Shown: in pieces, positions 8,986 to 19,300 of the stretch
How positions within the stretch are numbered: the first letter of the stretch is position 1
Layout of the letters: the number at the start of each line of letters is the position of its first letter
Assembly (NCBI RefSeq): GCF_002929305.1
Contig: NZ_PJIO01000001.1
Coordinates: 496,001-560,000 of the forward strand
Length of the DNA: 64,000 nucleotides
Direction of reading: 5' to 3'
Source of the DNA: Arthrobacter sp. GMC3
Lineage (GTDB): Bacteria; Actinomycetota; Actinomycetes; Actinomycetales; Micrococcaceae
Program-made: the position numbers and the translations under genes
Notes under the pieces: model-generated
Seen by the model: only the letters and a program-made list of their open reading frames with translations
Told to the model about the DNA's origin: nothing
Database searches by the model: none

Positions 8986-9293
8986 CTGCTCCCAGTCCTG
9001 TAATCTTAAGGAACCAAAGACCGTCGGTCGATGGAAATCAACCCCATTGCGAATGGTGCATCATGTGCCTTTTCCTTGGAACCGGGCGATTTTTCATCCG
9101 AAAGTCCATATATGGACGGCCAGCGCAGGTGCACAAAGCTTAGGCAGTGTTGAACCGGGTGATAAACCCATGGATCCGCTGCCACTAACGCCCCGTACAT
9201 CTGTGCGGGGCGTTTTGTTTGTCCGGATCATTCCCTTGCGGGGAGATTTGGCCAGGGCTTGAAAGACCGGCATTAATTCCCGGAAGGAGGGTT
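8986..9293 (+). promoter_or_regulatory. rplJ-rplL leader region
   Basis: 308 bases with no gene. It contains a 14-base palindrome GTCCATATATGGAC (9104-9117), several short helices, and a terminator-like hairpin near the end. Position and layout match the ribosomal protein L10 leader, in which L10(L12)4 binds the mRNA and represses rplJL. The match is by context; I did not align it to the Rfam model. Confidence 0.5.
9188..9219 (+). terminator. Terminator/attenuator in the rplJ leader
   Basis: ACGCCCCGTACA (9188-9199) pairs with TGTGCGGGGCGT (9202-9213) with one wobble, followed by TTTTGTTT. It lies 75 bases before the rplJ start, so transcription must read through it or start after it; attenuation is plausible. 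Confidence 0.7.
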
Positions 9294-9881
9294 ATGGCAA
9301 CGCCAACAAAGGTGGCTGCGGTTGCAGAAATCAAGCAAGATTTCAACGATTCCACCGCAGCAGTCCTAACCGAATACCGTGGGCTCACCGTTGCCCAGCT
9401 CAAGGAGCTGCGCGTTTCTCTCGGCCAGGACACCAAGTTCTCGGTTGTAAAGAACACTCTGACTGCCATTGCGGCCAAGGAAGCTGGTGTTGACGCTTTC
9501 GAAGGTCAGCTCTCCGGCCCCACCGCCATTGCATTCATCAAGGGTGACGCTGTTGCAGCAGCAAAGAGCCTGACGGATTTTGCAAAGGCCAACAAGGCAC
9601 TGATCATCAAGACCGGTATCTTCGAAGGCAAGGCTCTCGACGCTTCTGAGGTTGCCGCACTGGCCGCCCTGGAATCCCGCGAGCTGCAGCTGGCCAAGGT
9701 TGCCGGCATCCTCAAGGCTCCGATGGCAGCCGCTGCACGCACGCTCGAGGCATTGCGCCTCAAGCTTGCCGAAGGCGCTCCCGCTGAAGAGGCTCCGGCC
9801 GCTGAAGAAGCTCCTGTAGCTGACGAAGCACCGGTTGCTGAAGAGGCTCCGGCCGCAGAAGCTGAGACCACCGAGGCCTAG
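9294..9881 (+). CDS. rplJ: 50S ribosomal protein L10
   Basis: 195 residues from ATG 9294, which follows a textbook ribosome site GGAAGGAGG (9282-9290). L10 anchors the L7/L12 stalk on the 50S subunit. The N-terminal rRNA-binding domain (YRGLTVAQLKELR, VVKNTL) and the C-terminal helix that binds L12 dimers are present. After about residue 162 comes an acidic tail built from EEAPAAEEAPVADEAPV-like repeats, absent from E. coli L10. rplL follows after 99 bases. Confidence 0.97.
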   Translation: MATPTKVAAVAEIKQDFNDSTAAVLTEYRGLTVAQLKELRVSLGQDTKFSVVKNTLTAIAAKEAGVDAFEGQLSGPTAIAFIKGDAVAAAKSLTDFAKANKALIIKTGIFEGKALDASEVAALAALESRELQLAKVAGILKAPMAAAARTLEALRLKLAEGAPAEEAPAAEEAPVADEAPVAEEAPAAEAETTEA

Positions 9882-9980
9882 TCCTCATGGGGGCTTGTCC
9901 CCTGTAGTTTTCCCTAAATCCATGAGGACTTAGGTTTTAGATTCGGCCCCCGGGCCAAGTACACAGAAGGAGCGCCACCC

Positions 9981-10355
9981 ATGGCTAAGCTCACCAACGA
10001 CGAGCTCATTGCAGCTTTCAAGGAACTGACCATCATCGAGCTCTCTGAGTTCGTCAAGCTCTTCGAAGAGACCTTCGAAGTTACCGCTGCTGCTGTTGCA
10101 GTTGCCGGTCCTGCTGGCGGCGCTGCTGAAGAAGCCGAAGAGCAGACCGAATTCGACGTCATCCTCGAGTCCGCTGGCGACAAGAAGATTGCAGTCATCA
10201 AGGAGGTGCGCGCCATCACGTCCCTCGGCCTCAAGGAAGCTAAGGACGTCGTTGACTCCGCTCCCAAGGCTGTCCTCGAAGGCGCCACCAAGGAAGCTGC
10301 TGAGAAGGCCAAGGAAGCTCTCGAAGCTGCCGGCGCCACGGTTACCCTCAAGTAA
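9981..10355 (+). CDS. rplL: 50S ribosomal protein L7/L12
   Basis: 124 residues. An N-terminal dimerisation domain ([16 protein letters not shown]), an alanine-rich hinge ([15 protein letters not shown]) and the C-terminal factor-binding domain with [22 protein letters not shown]12 dimers on L10 recruit EF-Tu, EF-G and IF2, which are encoded in part downstream in the window. Last gene of the unit. Confidence 0.98.
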   Translation: MAKLTNDELIAAFKELTIIELSEFVKLFEETFEVTAAAVAVAGPAGGAAEEAEEQTEFDVILESAGDKKIAVIKEVRAITSLGLKEAKDVVDSAPKAVLEGATKEAAEKAKEALEAAGATVTLK

Positions 10356-10371
10356 TCACCTCGCCTTTCAC

Positions 10372-10407
10372 AAAGAAGCCCCGCACCGTTTGGTGCGGGG
10401 CTTCTTT
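10372..10407 (+). terminator. Rho-independent terminator after rplL
   Basis: A 16-bp perfect stem (10372-10387 with 10392-10407) with loop GTTT; the descending arm ends CTTCTTT. The A-rich ascending arm suggests activity in both directions. Confidence 0.92.
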
Positions 10408-10414
10408 GCGTCCC

Positions 10415-10614
10415 GACGCGGTATCACTTTTGGCGCATTTCTGACGGACGCGGTATCACCTTTGGTGCAGTTCTGGCGGACGCGGTATCACCTTTGGCGG
10501 GAAAAACTTGAACGCTGTATCACCCACGATCGCTAGGTGATACGGCGTTGCCCCAGGGAGAGCCAAAGGTGATACGGCGTTGCACCAGGGAGCGCCAAAG
10601 GTGATACCGCGTTG
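10415..10614. repeat. Inverted array of 32-nt repeats between rplL and ybaK
   Basis: Forward units with core GACGCGGTATCACCTTTGG start at 10415, 10447, 10479 and, degenerate, 10511: an exact 32-base period. Reverse units with core GGTGATACGGCGTTG start at 10536, 10568 and 10600, also period 32. Both halves are symmetric about position 10530, so the RNA or a single DNA strand could fold into one long interrupted hairpin. It abuts the ybaK stop codon and lies between convergent genes. No coding capacity. Origin unknown. Confidence 0.9.
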
Positions 10615-11094
10615 CTACTCGGGGACGGAGATGTCTGCGACCGTCGCGTCGAAGGCAGCAATGAGGGCATCTGCCTCGACGAACATGCTGTAGCCGTGTT
10701 CGCCGGCACCCATGGCAACCCGGCGCCCAACGATCGTTGCGTCTATAAACACCGGCCAGGCCGTGGTGCTGCCCAAGGGGGTAATGGTTCCGCGCTCGTA
10801 TCCCGTGGCAGCCAAGGCGACGTCGGGCTTGGGCAGCTGGAGTTTGTTCACGCCCACCACCTGGCGGAGCTTGGGCCAGGAGATTGACCGGCCGCCAGGG
10901 ACCAAGGCAAAGAGGAAGGTGTCGTCGCTGCGCTTGACCACGAGTGACTTGACGATGTCCGACGGCTCAATGCCCATCAAGGCTGCGGCCTCCGCAAGAG
11001 AATTCGCCGCAGGGCGGGCGAAGATCTCCACGTCCAAGCCGCGCTCCTGCGCGTCGGCAGCAACTCTGGCGTGACCCTCTGCTGACACGCTCAC
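10615..11094 (-). CDS. ybaK: YbaK/EbsC-family protein (aminoacyl-tRNA deacylase type)
   Basis: 159 residues. The YbaK/ProX fold hydrolyses mischarged tRNAs such as Cys-tRNA-Pro. Typical segments are DIVKSLVVKRSDDTFLFALV with the conserved Lys, VGVNKLQLPKP and ERGTITPLGSTTAW, matching the GxxxPxG region. The GTG start overlaps the stop of the upstream thiolase gene (GTGA), so translation is probably coupled. The stop touches the 32-nt repeat array. Exact tRNA specificity is not readable. Confidence 0.88.
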   Translation of the reverse strand: MSVSAEGHARVAADAQERGLDVEIFARPAANSLAEAAALMGIEPSDIVKSLVVKRSDDTFLFALVPGGRSISWPKLRQVVGVNKLQLPKPDVALAATGYERGTITPLGSTTAWPVFIDATIVGRRVAMGAGEHGYSMFVEADALIAAFDATVADISVPE

Positions 11095-12290
11095 TCGGCG
11101 TCTCGGAACAGCAACAGGGCCTCGCCCTGCCCGCCACCACCGCAGAGCGACACCGCAGCTTTGCCTGAGCCGCGGCGGCTCAGTTCGAACGCGGCATGCA
11201 GTGCCAGCCGGGCGCCGGAGGTACCGATGGGGTGACCCAGCGCGATGGCGCCACCGTGGATATTGCACTTCTCCAGGGGGTAGTCAAGATCCCGCAGCGA
11301 CTGGACGGCCACCGAGCCAAAGGCCTCGTTAATCTCGATGAAGTCGAGATCGGAGGTGCTCCAGCCTGCCTTTGCCAGGGCGCTGAGTATGGCGTTGGAC
11401 GGTTGTGAATGCAGAGAGTTATCGGGGCCGGCAACTTGGCCCGGGGCGCCCACGGCAGCAAGCCAGGCAAGGCCGTGTTCGTCGGCGTAGGCGCGGGTAG
11501 TCAGCACCAGGGCAGCTGCGCCGTCCGACAGGGGAGAGGAGTTGCCTGCGGTGATGGCGCCGTCGGCCGTGAATGCCGGGCGCAAACCGGCAAGGGTTTC
11601 CACAGTTGTGGCAGCCCTGACGCCTTCGTCCTGCGTCAAAATCACGTGATCACCCTTGCGCTGCGGCACGGAAACCGGCACAATCTCGCCGTCAAACACG
11701 TTGGCTTCCTGGGCGGCGGCAGCCCGCTGGTGGGACGCTGCGGCAACCTTGTCCTGCGCCGTACGGCTAATGTTCAGGCGAATGTTGCCGCGTTCGGTGG
11801 ACAAACCCATTGATTCACCGTCAAAGGCGTCGGTGAGACCATCGTGGGCTGCGACGTCCAGGGCCTGCACTGAGCCGTACGTCCAGCCCTGGCGTGAGCC
11901 GGGAAGCAGGTGGGGGGCGCGTGTCATGGACTCTTGGCCGCCAGCCACCACCACGGTGGCGTCGCCGCTGCGAATCATGCGGGCGGCATCGATCACCGCC
12001 GTCAGGCCGGACAAGCACACCTTATTGATGGTTACGGCGGGCACATTCCAACTGATTCCGGCGCCCACGGCGCTTTGACGGGCCGGATTCTGCCCGGCCC
12101 CGGCCTGGAGGACGTGGCCCATGATGACGTGATCAACCTCTGAGCCCGAAACGCCCGATCGCTCAAGTGCGGCTGCGATAGCCTTGGCACCGAGTTCGAC
12201 GGCGGTGAAACTCGCCAGTTGGCCGTTGAGTCGTCCTTGCGGGGTGCGTGCACCTGCGAGGATTACCACATCGTTTGCTGCTACAGCCAT
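11091..12290 (-). CDS. Acetyl-CoA C-acetyltransferase (thiolase)
   Basis: 399 residues, full-length thiolase. The nucleophile is Cys92 in INKVCLSGLTAV; the other catalytic elements are IEINEAFGSVAVQ, GGAIALGHPIGTSGAR with the catalytic His, and the second Cys in SLCGGGGQG. The family condenses two acetyl-CoA or thiolytically cleaves 3-ketoacyl-CoA. Length and motifs fit the biosynthetic/acetoacetyl-CoA type (AtoB/PhaA), but degradative function is not excluded. It leads a two-gene reverse unit with ybaK and is divergent from rpoB. Confidence 0.9.
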   Translation of the reverse strand: MAVAANDVVILAGARTPQGRLNGQLASFTAVELGAKAIAAALERSGVSGSEVDHVIMGHVLQAGAGQNPARQSAVGAGISWNVPAVTINKVCLSGLTAVIDAARMIRSGDATVVVAGGQESMTRAPHLLPGSRQGWTYGSVQALDVAAHDGLTDAFDGESMGLSTERGNIRLNISRTAQDKVAAASHQRAAAAQEANVFDGEIVPVSVPQRKGDHVILTQDEGVRAATTVETLAGLRPAFTADGAITAGNSSPLSDGAAALVLTTRAYADEHGLAWLAAVGAPGQVAGPDNSLHSQPSNAILSALAKAGWSTSDLDFIEINEAFGSVAVQSLRDLDYPLEKCNIHGGAIALGHPIGTSGARLALHAAFELSRRGSGKAAVSLCGGGGQGEALLLFRDAE

Positions 12291-12732
12291 TGCGAGCCAC
12301 TCCTTAAAGCATCACCTGCACAGATCACCGTTGACGTGTGCATAGGTTTCTATAGAATCTAACAGTACGAGCGGGAAGAAAATTTCCACAATATTGCCTT
12401 CGGGCATTGCCTTCGATGACGGCGAAAAGATCCTTCGCACCGGCGGGTGAACATTGATACTTGCGTATTTTTCGAACGTGGGGTAGACACGCGACCCCTT
12501 TTACCTGTAATGTAGTTCTTTGCGTATCCCTCTTAACCTTCAGCCTTCATATAGCGGTGGGCTTTGCTTAGGACAAGAGCTTGGAAAGACGCATCGAACG
12601 GGCCGTTTTGGCCGCTTTTCGGTGCGTGGCTGACAAGTTACTTGACCAGCGTTCGCCTTGGTTTGATGACCAAGTGGCGAATCGGGTGAGGGTTCACAAG
12701 AACAAGCCTGCAGGTCTGTGGAAGGATCCCTC
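12291..12732 (+). promoter_or_regulatory. rpoB promoter and structured leader
   Basis: 442 bases with no gene. A candidate promoter has TAGACA (12484-12489) and TAATGT (12508-12513) 18 bases apart. Two hairpins follow: 12590-12626 (CGCATCGAA pairing with TTTTCGGTGCG around a GGCC/GGCC inner stem) and 12652-12681 (TTCGCC-TTGGT with ACCAA..GGCGAA). The left part should also hold the thiolase promoter, which I cannot place. Hairpins of unknown role in an RNA polymerase leader suggest post-initiation control. Confidence 0.5.
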
Positions 12733-15700
12733 TTGGTCGCCTCGAGCACCTCTAATGTAAATAACGCTGCAACCGCTATCGATTCAAACAGCACTGACGG
12801 TGCAAAGAGTCGCCTCTCATTCGCAAAGATTCACGAGCCGCTTGACGTGCCGAATCTGCTTGCACTCCAGACCGAGAGCTTTGACTGGCTCGTCGGCAAC
12901 GAGCGCTGGCAGAACCGCATGCAGACGGCTGTGGATGCTGGCGATGACAGCGTGGCCGTAACCTCTGGTCTGTCTGACATCTTCGAAGAGATCTCCCCGA
13001 TTGAAGACTTCCAGGGCACCATGTCCCTGTCCTTCACGGAACCGGAGTTCGCCGACCCCAAGTTCACAGTTGACGAGTGCAAGGACCGCGACGCCACATA
13101 CGCCGCACCGTTGTACGTCAAGGCTGAGTTCATGAACAACCTCACCGGTGAAATCAAGCAACAGACCGTGTTCATGGGCGATTTCCCGCTCATGACCAAC
13201 AAGGGTACGTTCGTCATCAACGGCACCGAGCGTGTTGTTGTTTCCCAGCTGGTCCGTTCCCCGGGTGCTTACTTTGAGCGCACCGCGGATAAGACCAGTG
13301 ACAAGGAAATCTTCACCGCAAAGATCATCCCCTCACGTGGTGCATGGTTCGAGCTGGAGATTGACAAGCGCGACCAGGTTGGCGTCCGCCTTGACCGCAA
13401 GCGCAAGCAGTCGGTCACCGTACTGCTGAAGGCCCTCGGCTGGACCGAAGGCCAGATCTTGGAGGAGTTCGGCGAGTTCGACTCCATCCGTGCCACGCTG
13501 GAAAAGGATGCCACCACCGGCCGCGAAGATGCGCTCTTGGACATCTACCGCAAGCTGCGTCCGGGCGAGCCGCCCACAGTTGACGCCGCCGACGCGCTGC
13601 TGCACAACCTGTACTTCAACTCCAAGCGCTACGACCTGGCCAAGGTTGGTCGTTACAAGATCAACCGCAAGCTGGGCATCGATTTGCCGCTGAGCGATGA
13701 GAAGGCATCAGTGCTGAGCGTGGACGACATCGTCGCCATGATCAAGTACCTGGTCACCCTGCATGCCGGTGGCAAGACCACCAAGGGCCAGCGCGACGGC
13801 GCCGAAGTTGACCTCCGCGTCGACGTCGACGACATCGACCACTTCGGTAACCGTCGTATCCGCGCCGTGGGCGAGCTCATCGAGAACCAGGTCCGCACGG
13901 GTCTGTCCCGTATGGAGCGCGTTGTTCGCGAGCGTATGACCACGCAGGACGTCGAGGCCATCACGCCGCAGACACTGATCAACATCCGTCCCGTTGTGGC
14001 AGCGATCAAGGAGTTCTTCGGAACGTCCCAGCTCTCACAGTTCATGGATCAGAACAACCCGCTGGCCGGTCTGACGCACAAGCGTCGCCTGTCCGCGCTG
14101 GGCCCGGGCGGTTTGTCCCGTGACCGTGCAGGCATGGAAGTTCGAGACGTTCACCCGTCGCACTACGGCCGTATGTGCCCCATTGAAACCCCTGAAGGCC
14201 CCAACATTGGTCTGATCGGTTCCTTGGCATCCTACGGACGCATCAACCCCTTCGGTTTCATCGAAACCCCCTACCGTCGTGTCAAGAACGGCTTCGTTTC
14301 CGACGAAGTTGATTACCTGACAGCTGACGATGAGGTCGACGTCGTGATTGCTCAGGCAAACGCGCCGTTGAACGATGACAACCACTTCTCCGAGGACTCC
14401 GTACTGGTTCGCCAGCGCGGTGGTGGTGGAGAGCCCGTCCTGATCCCGGCCGACGAGGTCGAGTACATGGACGTTTCCCCGCGCCAGATGGTGTCTGTGG
14501 CTACGGCCCTGATCCCGTTCCTTGAGCATGATGATGCTAACCGCGCCTTGATGGGTGCGAACATGCAGCGTCAGGCTGTGCCGCTGGTCCAGTCCGAGGC
14601 CCCCTTCGTGGGTACCGGCATGGAGCGCGCCACCGCTGTTGACGCCGGCGACGTCGTCATCGCCAAGAAGGCCGGTGTGGTTTCTGAGGTCTCCGCAGAC
14701 ATCGTTGTGATGTTGAACGACGACGGCACCGAGACCAACTACCCGATCGCCAAGTACCAGCGTTCCAACCAGGGAACCGCTTACAACCAGCGTGTTCTGG
14801 CCTCTGAGGGCCAGCGCCTGGAAGTTGGCGGCATCATCGCCGACGGTCCGGCAACGGACATGGGCGAGCTTGCCTTGGGTAAGAACCTCTTGGTTGCCTT
14901 CATGTCCTGGGAAGGTCACAACTACGAGGATGCCATCATCCTTTCGCAGCGCATTGTTGCTGAGGATGTACTCTCCTCCATCCACATCGAAGAGCACGAG
15001 ATCGACGCTCGCGACACCAAGCTTGGTGCCGAGGAAATCACGCGGGATATCCCGAATGTTTCCGAGGAAATCCTTGCTGGCCTGGACGAGCGCGGCATCA
15101 TCCACATCGGTGCGGAAGTTGAAGCCGGCGACATCCTGGTAGGTAAGGTCACCCCCAAGGGTGAAACCGAGCTGACCCCGGAAGAGCGTCTGCTGCGCGC
15201 CATCTTCGGTGAGAAGTCTCGCGAAGTTCGCGACACTTCCTTGAAGGTTCCCCACGGCGAGTCCGGAACCGTCATTGGCGTCCGCGTCTTTGATCGCGAC
15301 TCCGACGACGACCTGCCTCCCGGCGTGAACCAGCTGGTTCGCGTGTACGTTGCCAACAAGCGCAAGATCACCGATGGTGACAAGCTTGCCGGCCGTCACG
15401 GTAACAAGGGTGTCATTTCCAAGATCCTGCCGATCGAAGATATGCCGTTCCTTGCCGACGGTACCCCCGTTGACATCGTTCTGAACCCCTTGGGTGTTCC
15501 CGGTCGAATGAACGTCGGCCAGGTCCTGGAAATCCACCTCGGTTGGGTTGCCAAGACCGGTTGGAAGATCGAGGGCGATCCGGAGTGGGCCAAGAAGCTT
15601 CCGAACCTGCCGCGTGAAATCGGTCAGACCAAGGTTGCCACCCCCGTGTTCGATGGTGCTCGTGATGAGGAAATCACCGGCCTGCTGGACTCCACGAACC

Positions 15701-16251
15701 TGACCCGTGACGGCGAACGCCTGATCGATTCCTCAGGTAAGACCCGTCTGTTCGACGGCCGCTCCGGCGAGCCGTTCCCGGACCCGGTTTCCGTGGGTTA
15801 CATGTACATCTTGAAGCTTCACCACTTGGTGGATGACAAGATTCACGCCCGCTCCACCGGCCCGTACTCCATGATCACGCAGCAGCCGCTGGGTGGTAAG
15901 GCACAGTTCGGTGGCCAGCGCTTCGGTGAGATGGAAGTGTGGGCCCTGGAGGCTTACGGTGCCGCGTACACCCTGCAGGAACTGCTCACGATCAAGTCCG
16001 ATGACATTCACGGTCGCGTGAAGGTTTACGAGGCGATCGTCAAGGGTGAGAACATCCCGGAGCCGGGTATCCCGGAATCCTTCAAGGTTCTTATCAAGGA
16101 AATGCAGTCGCTGTGCCTGAACGTGGAAGTTCTTTCCACTGACGGAACCACGATTGAGATGCGTGACTCGGATGAAGAAGTCTTCCGGGCCGCGGAAGAG
16201 CTGGGTATCGACCTTTCACGGGCCGAGCCGAACTCTGTCGAAGAAGTTTAG
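12733..16251 (+). CDS. rpoB: DNA-directed RNA polymerase subunit beta
   Basis: 1172 residues. The start is TTG 12733 with GGAAGGA 7 bases upstream; an in-frame GTG at 12718 lies inside that ribosome site, so is unlikely. The rifampicin pocket is intact and wild type: Asp439, His449 and Ser454 match E. coli D516, H526 and S531. Also seen are [15 protein letters not shown], the catalytic-side [18 protein letters not shown] and the C-terminal [18 protein letters not shown] plus [14 protein letters not shown]. It pairs with rpoC 101 bases downstream. Confidence 0.98.
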   Translation: MVASSTSNVNNAATAIDSNSTDGAKSRLSFAKIHEPLDVPNLLALQTESFDWLVGNERWQNRMQTAVDAGDDSVAVTSGLSDIFEEISPIEDFQGTMSLSFTEPEFADPKFTVDECKDRDATYAAPLYVKAEFMNNLTGEIKQQTVFMGDFPLMTNKGTFVINGTERVVVSQLVRSPGAYFERTADKTSDKEIFTAKIIPSRGAWFELEIDKRDQVGVRLDRKRKQSVTVLLKALGWTEGQILEEFGEFDSIRATLEKDATTGREDALLDIYRKLRPGEPPTVDAADALLHNLYFNSKRYDLAKVGRYKINRKLGIDLPLSDEKASVLSVDDIVAMIKYLVTLHAGGKTTKGQRDGAEVDLRVDVDDIDHFGNRRIRAVGELIENQVRTGLSRMERVVRERMTTQDVEAITPQTLINIRPVVAAIKEFFGTSQLSQFMDQNNPLAGLTHKRRLSALGPGGLSRDRAGMEVRDVHPSHYGRMCPIETPEGPNIGLIGSLASYGRINPFGFIETPYRRVKNGFVSDEVDYLTADDEVDVVIAQANAPLNDDNHFSEDSVLVRQRGGGGEPVLIPADEVEYMDVSPRQMVSVATALIPFLEHDDANRALMGANMQRQAVPLVQSEAPFVGTGMERATAVDAGDVVIAKKAGVVSEVSADIVVMLNDDGTETNYPIAKYQRSNQGTAYNQRVLASEGQRLEVGGIIADGPATDMGELALGKNLLVAFMSWEGHNYEDAIILSQRIVAEDVLSSIHIEEHEIDARDTKLGAEEITRDIPNVSEEILAGLDERGIIHIGAEVEAGDILVGKVTPKGETELTPEERLLRAIFGEKSREVRDTSLKVPHGESGTVIGVRVFDRDSDDDLPPGVNQLVRVYVANKRKITDGDKLAGRHGNKGVISKILPIEDMPFLADGTPVDIVLNPLGVPGRMNVGQVLEIHLGWVAKTGWKIEGDPEWAKKLPNLPREIGQTKVATPVFDGARDEEITGLLDSTNLTRDGERLIDSSGKTRLFDGRSGEPFPDPVSVGYMYILKLHHLVDDKIHARSTGPYSMITQQPLGGKAQFGGQRFGEMEVWALEAYGAAYTLQELLTIKSDDIHGRVKVYEAIVKGENIPEPGIPESFKVLIKEMQSLCLNVEVLSTDGTTIEMRDSDEEVFRAAEELGIDLSRAEPNSVEEV

Positions 16252-16352
16252 TGAGTCGGCGGCGGTGGCCAGCCCACCGCCGTCGAACCCTCACTTCTTC
16301 CCGTACCCGCTTAGACATTCAGACTTAGAGAATTAGAGAGAACAGGACCCAT

Positions 16353-19300
16353 ATGTCCAGCGAATCCTCCTTCGGCCTCATGCAAATCGGCCTGGCCACC
16401 GCGGCTGATATCCGCGACTGGTCACACGGTGAAGTTAAGAAGCCGGAAACCATCAACTACCGCACGCTCAAGCCCGAGAAGGACGGCCTCTTCTGCGAGA
16501 AGATCTTCGGCCCGTCCCGCGACTGGGAGTGCTACTGCGGTAAGTACAAGCGCGTGCGCTTCAAGGGCATCATCTGCGAGCGTTGTGGCGTTGAAGTCAC
16601 CCGCGCCAAGGTGCGCCGTGAGCGCATGGGCCACATTGAGCTTGCCGCTCCCGTAACCCACATCTGGTACTTCAAGGGCGTTCCCTCGCGCTTGGGTTAC
16701 CTCTTGGACCTGGCACCGAAGGACCTTGAAAAGGTCATCTACTTCGCTGCCTACATGATCACCAGTGTTGACGACGACGCCCGTCACGCCGAGCTGCCGA
16801 ACCTCCAGACTGAGCACGACCTGGAGAAGAAGCGCATGGTTGATATGCGTGACTCTGACATTGCCACGATCGCCCGCGACCTGGAAGGCGAATTGCAGCG
16901 CCTTGAAGGCGAAGGCGCAAAGGCAGCCGAGAAGAAGAAGGCCCGCGACTCTGCGGACCGTCAGATGGCAAACGTGCGCAAGCGTGCGGATGCCGACATC
17001 GACCGCCTGGAGCAGGTTTGGGACCGTTTCAAGGGCCTGAAGGTTGCCGACCTCGAAGGTGACGAGGCCCTGTACCGCGAATTGCGTGACCGTTACGGCA
17101 TGTTCTTCGAAGGTTCCATGGGTGCCGAAGCTATCAAGAAGCGTCTCGAGACCTTCGACATGGCCGGCGAAGCCGAGATCCTGCGCGACATCATCCAGAA
17201 CGGTAAGGGCCAGCGCAAGACGCGTGCCCTGAAGCGTCTGAAGGTTGTCAACGCGTTCTTGACCACCAACAACAGCCCGCTGGGCATGGTCCTGGACGCC
17301 GTCCCGGTCATCCCGCCGGAACTGCGCCCCATGGTTCAGCTCGACGGTGGCCGTTTCGCCACCTCGGACTTGAACGATCTCTACCGTCGCGTGATCAACC
17401 GCAACAACCGTCTCAAGCGTCTGCTTGATCTGGGTGCTCCGGAGATCATCGTCAACAACGAGAAGCGCATGCTGCAGGAAGCTGTTGACTCCCTGTTCGA
17501 CAACGGTCGTCGTGGCCGTCCCGTCACCGGGCCGGGCAACCGTCCGTTGAAGTCCTTGAGCGACATGCTCAAGGGCAAGCAGGGTCGTTTCCGTCAGAAC
17601 CTTCTGGGTAAGCGCGTTGACTACTCCGGCCGTTCCGTCATTGTTGTTGGTCCGCAGCTGAAGCTGCACCAGTGTGGTCTGCCCAAGCAGATGGCCCTGG
17701 AGCTCTTCAAGCCGTTCGTGATGAAGCGCCTGGTTGATCTCAACCATGCACAGAACATCAAGAGCGCCAAGCGCATGGTTGAGCGTTTCCGCCCCCAGGT
17801 GTGGGATGTTCTCGAAGAGATCATCACCGAGCACCCGGTATTGCTGAACCGTGCACCTACCCTGCACCGTTTGGGTATCCAGGCGTTCGAGCCCCAGCTT
17901 GTTGAAGGCAAGGCCATCCAGCTTCACCCGCTGGTTTGTGGTGCTTTCAACGCTGACTTCGACGGCGACCAGATGGCAGTTCACCTGCCGCTGAGCCCCG
18001 AGGCGCAGGCTGAAGCTCGCATCTTGATGCTGTCCAGCAACAACATTTTGAAGCCTTCAGATGGCCGCCCGGTTACCCTGCCTTCGCAGGATATGATCAT
18101 CGGCTTGTTCCACTTGACCACCAAGCGTGTTGGGTCAGTTGGCGAAGGCCGCATCTTCTCCACCTCTGCCGAGGCCATCATGGCGCACGACGCCGGTGAG
18201 TTGCACTTGAACTCGCAGGTCAAGATCCGCCTGACTAACTTTGTGCCGAGCGCCGGATGGGAAGCCCCTGAAGGCTGGGAGCCCGGTCAGCCGGCCATCG
18301 TGGCGACGTCGCTGGGACAGGTTATCTTCAACGAGACCCTGCCTGCCGACTACCCGTGGGTTGAGGAAGTTGCCGACAAGGGTCAGCTTTCCGAGATCGT
18401 CAACGACCTCGCGGAGCGGTACCCGAAGGTCATTGTGGCTGCAACATTGGATAACTTGAAGGATGCCGGTTTCTACTGGGCAACCCGCTCAGGTGTCACC
18501 GTTGCTATCTCCGACATCAAGGTTCCGGAATCCAAGCCGGCCATCCTTGAAGGTTACGAGGTCAAGGCCGCTAAGGTTCAGGCCCAGTTCGACAAGGGCC
18601 TCATCGCTGATGAGGAACGTCGTCAGGACCTGATTGACATCTGGAACCAGGCTACGAACGAGATCGCTGATGCGATGCGTGCGTCCTTCGCCGAGTCCAA
18701 CACGATTAACCGGATGGTTTCTTCCGGTGCCCGTGGTAACTGGATGCAGGTTCGCCAGATTGCCGGTATCCGTGGCTTGGTAGCTAACCCGAAGGGTGAA
18801 ATTATTCCTCGCCCGATCAAGTCCTCTTACCGTGAGGGCCTGTCGGTTTTGGAGTACTTCATTGCTACTCACGGTGCCCGTAAGGGTCTGGCCGATACGG
18901 CTCTGCGTACGGCTAACTCCGGTTACTTGACGCGTCGTCTGGTTGACGTTTCGCAGGATGTCATTGTTCGTGAAGACGACTGTGGCACCGAGCGTGGCTT
19001 GACTCTGCCGATCGCCGTGGTTGACTCCATGGGCGAGTTGCAGCTGCACGAGGAAGTTGAGAACAGCGTTTACGCTCGTACCTTGGCTGCCGAAGTTGTG
19101 GATGCAAGCGGTAAGGTGCTGGCTTCGGCTGGCGACGACGTCGGAGACGTTCTCATCGCCGAGCTGTTCGCTGCCGGTGTTGCCGAGATCAAGGTCCGCT
19201 CCGTGCTGACCTGTGAATCAACTGTTGGAACCTGTGCACTGTGCTACGGCCGCTCCTTGGCAACCGGTAAGACGGTTGACATTGGTGAGGCTGTCGGTAT

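Noticed and set aside
10415..10614. Possible CRISPR array
   Set aside because: The intervals between repeats are too short (about 9-13 bases) and conserved, the second half is inverted and no cas genes are near.
14035..15537. 500-codon open frame antisense to rpoB
   Set aside because: High-GC codon bias leaves long open frames on the opposite strand; the sense gene is certain and the antisense product shows no recognisable motif.
16422..17984. 520-codon open frame antisense to rpoC
   Set aside because: Same codon-bias shadow; no ribosome site and no domain signal.
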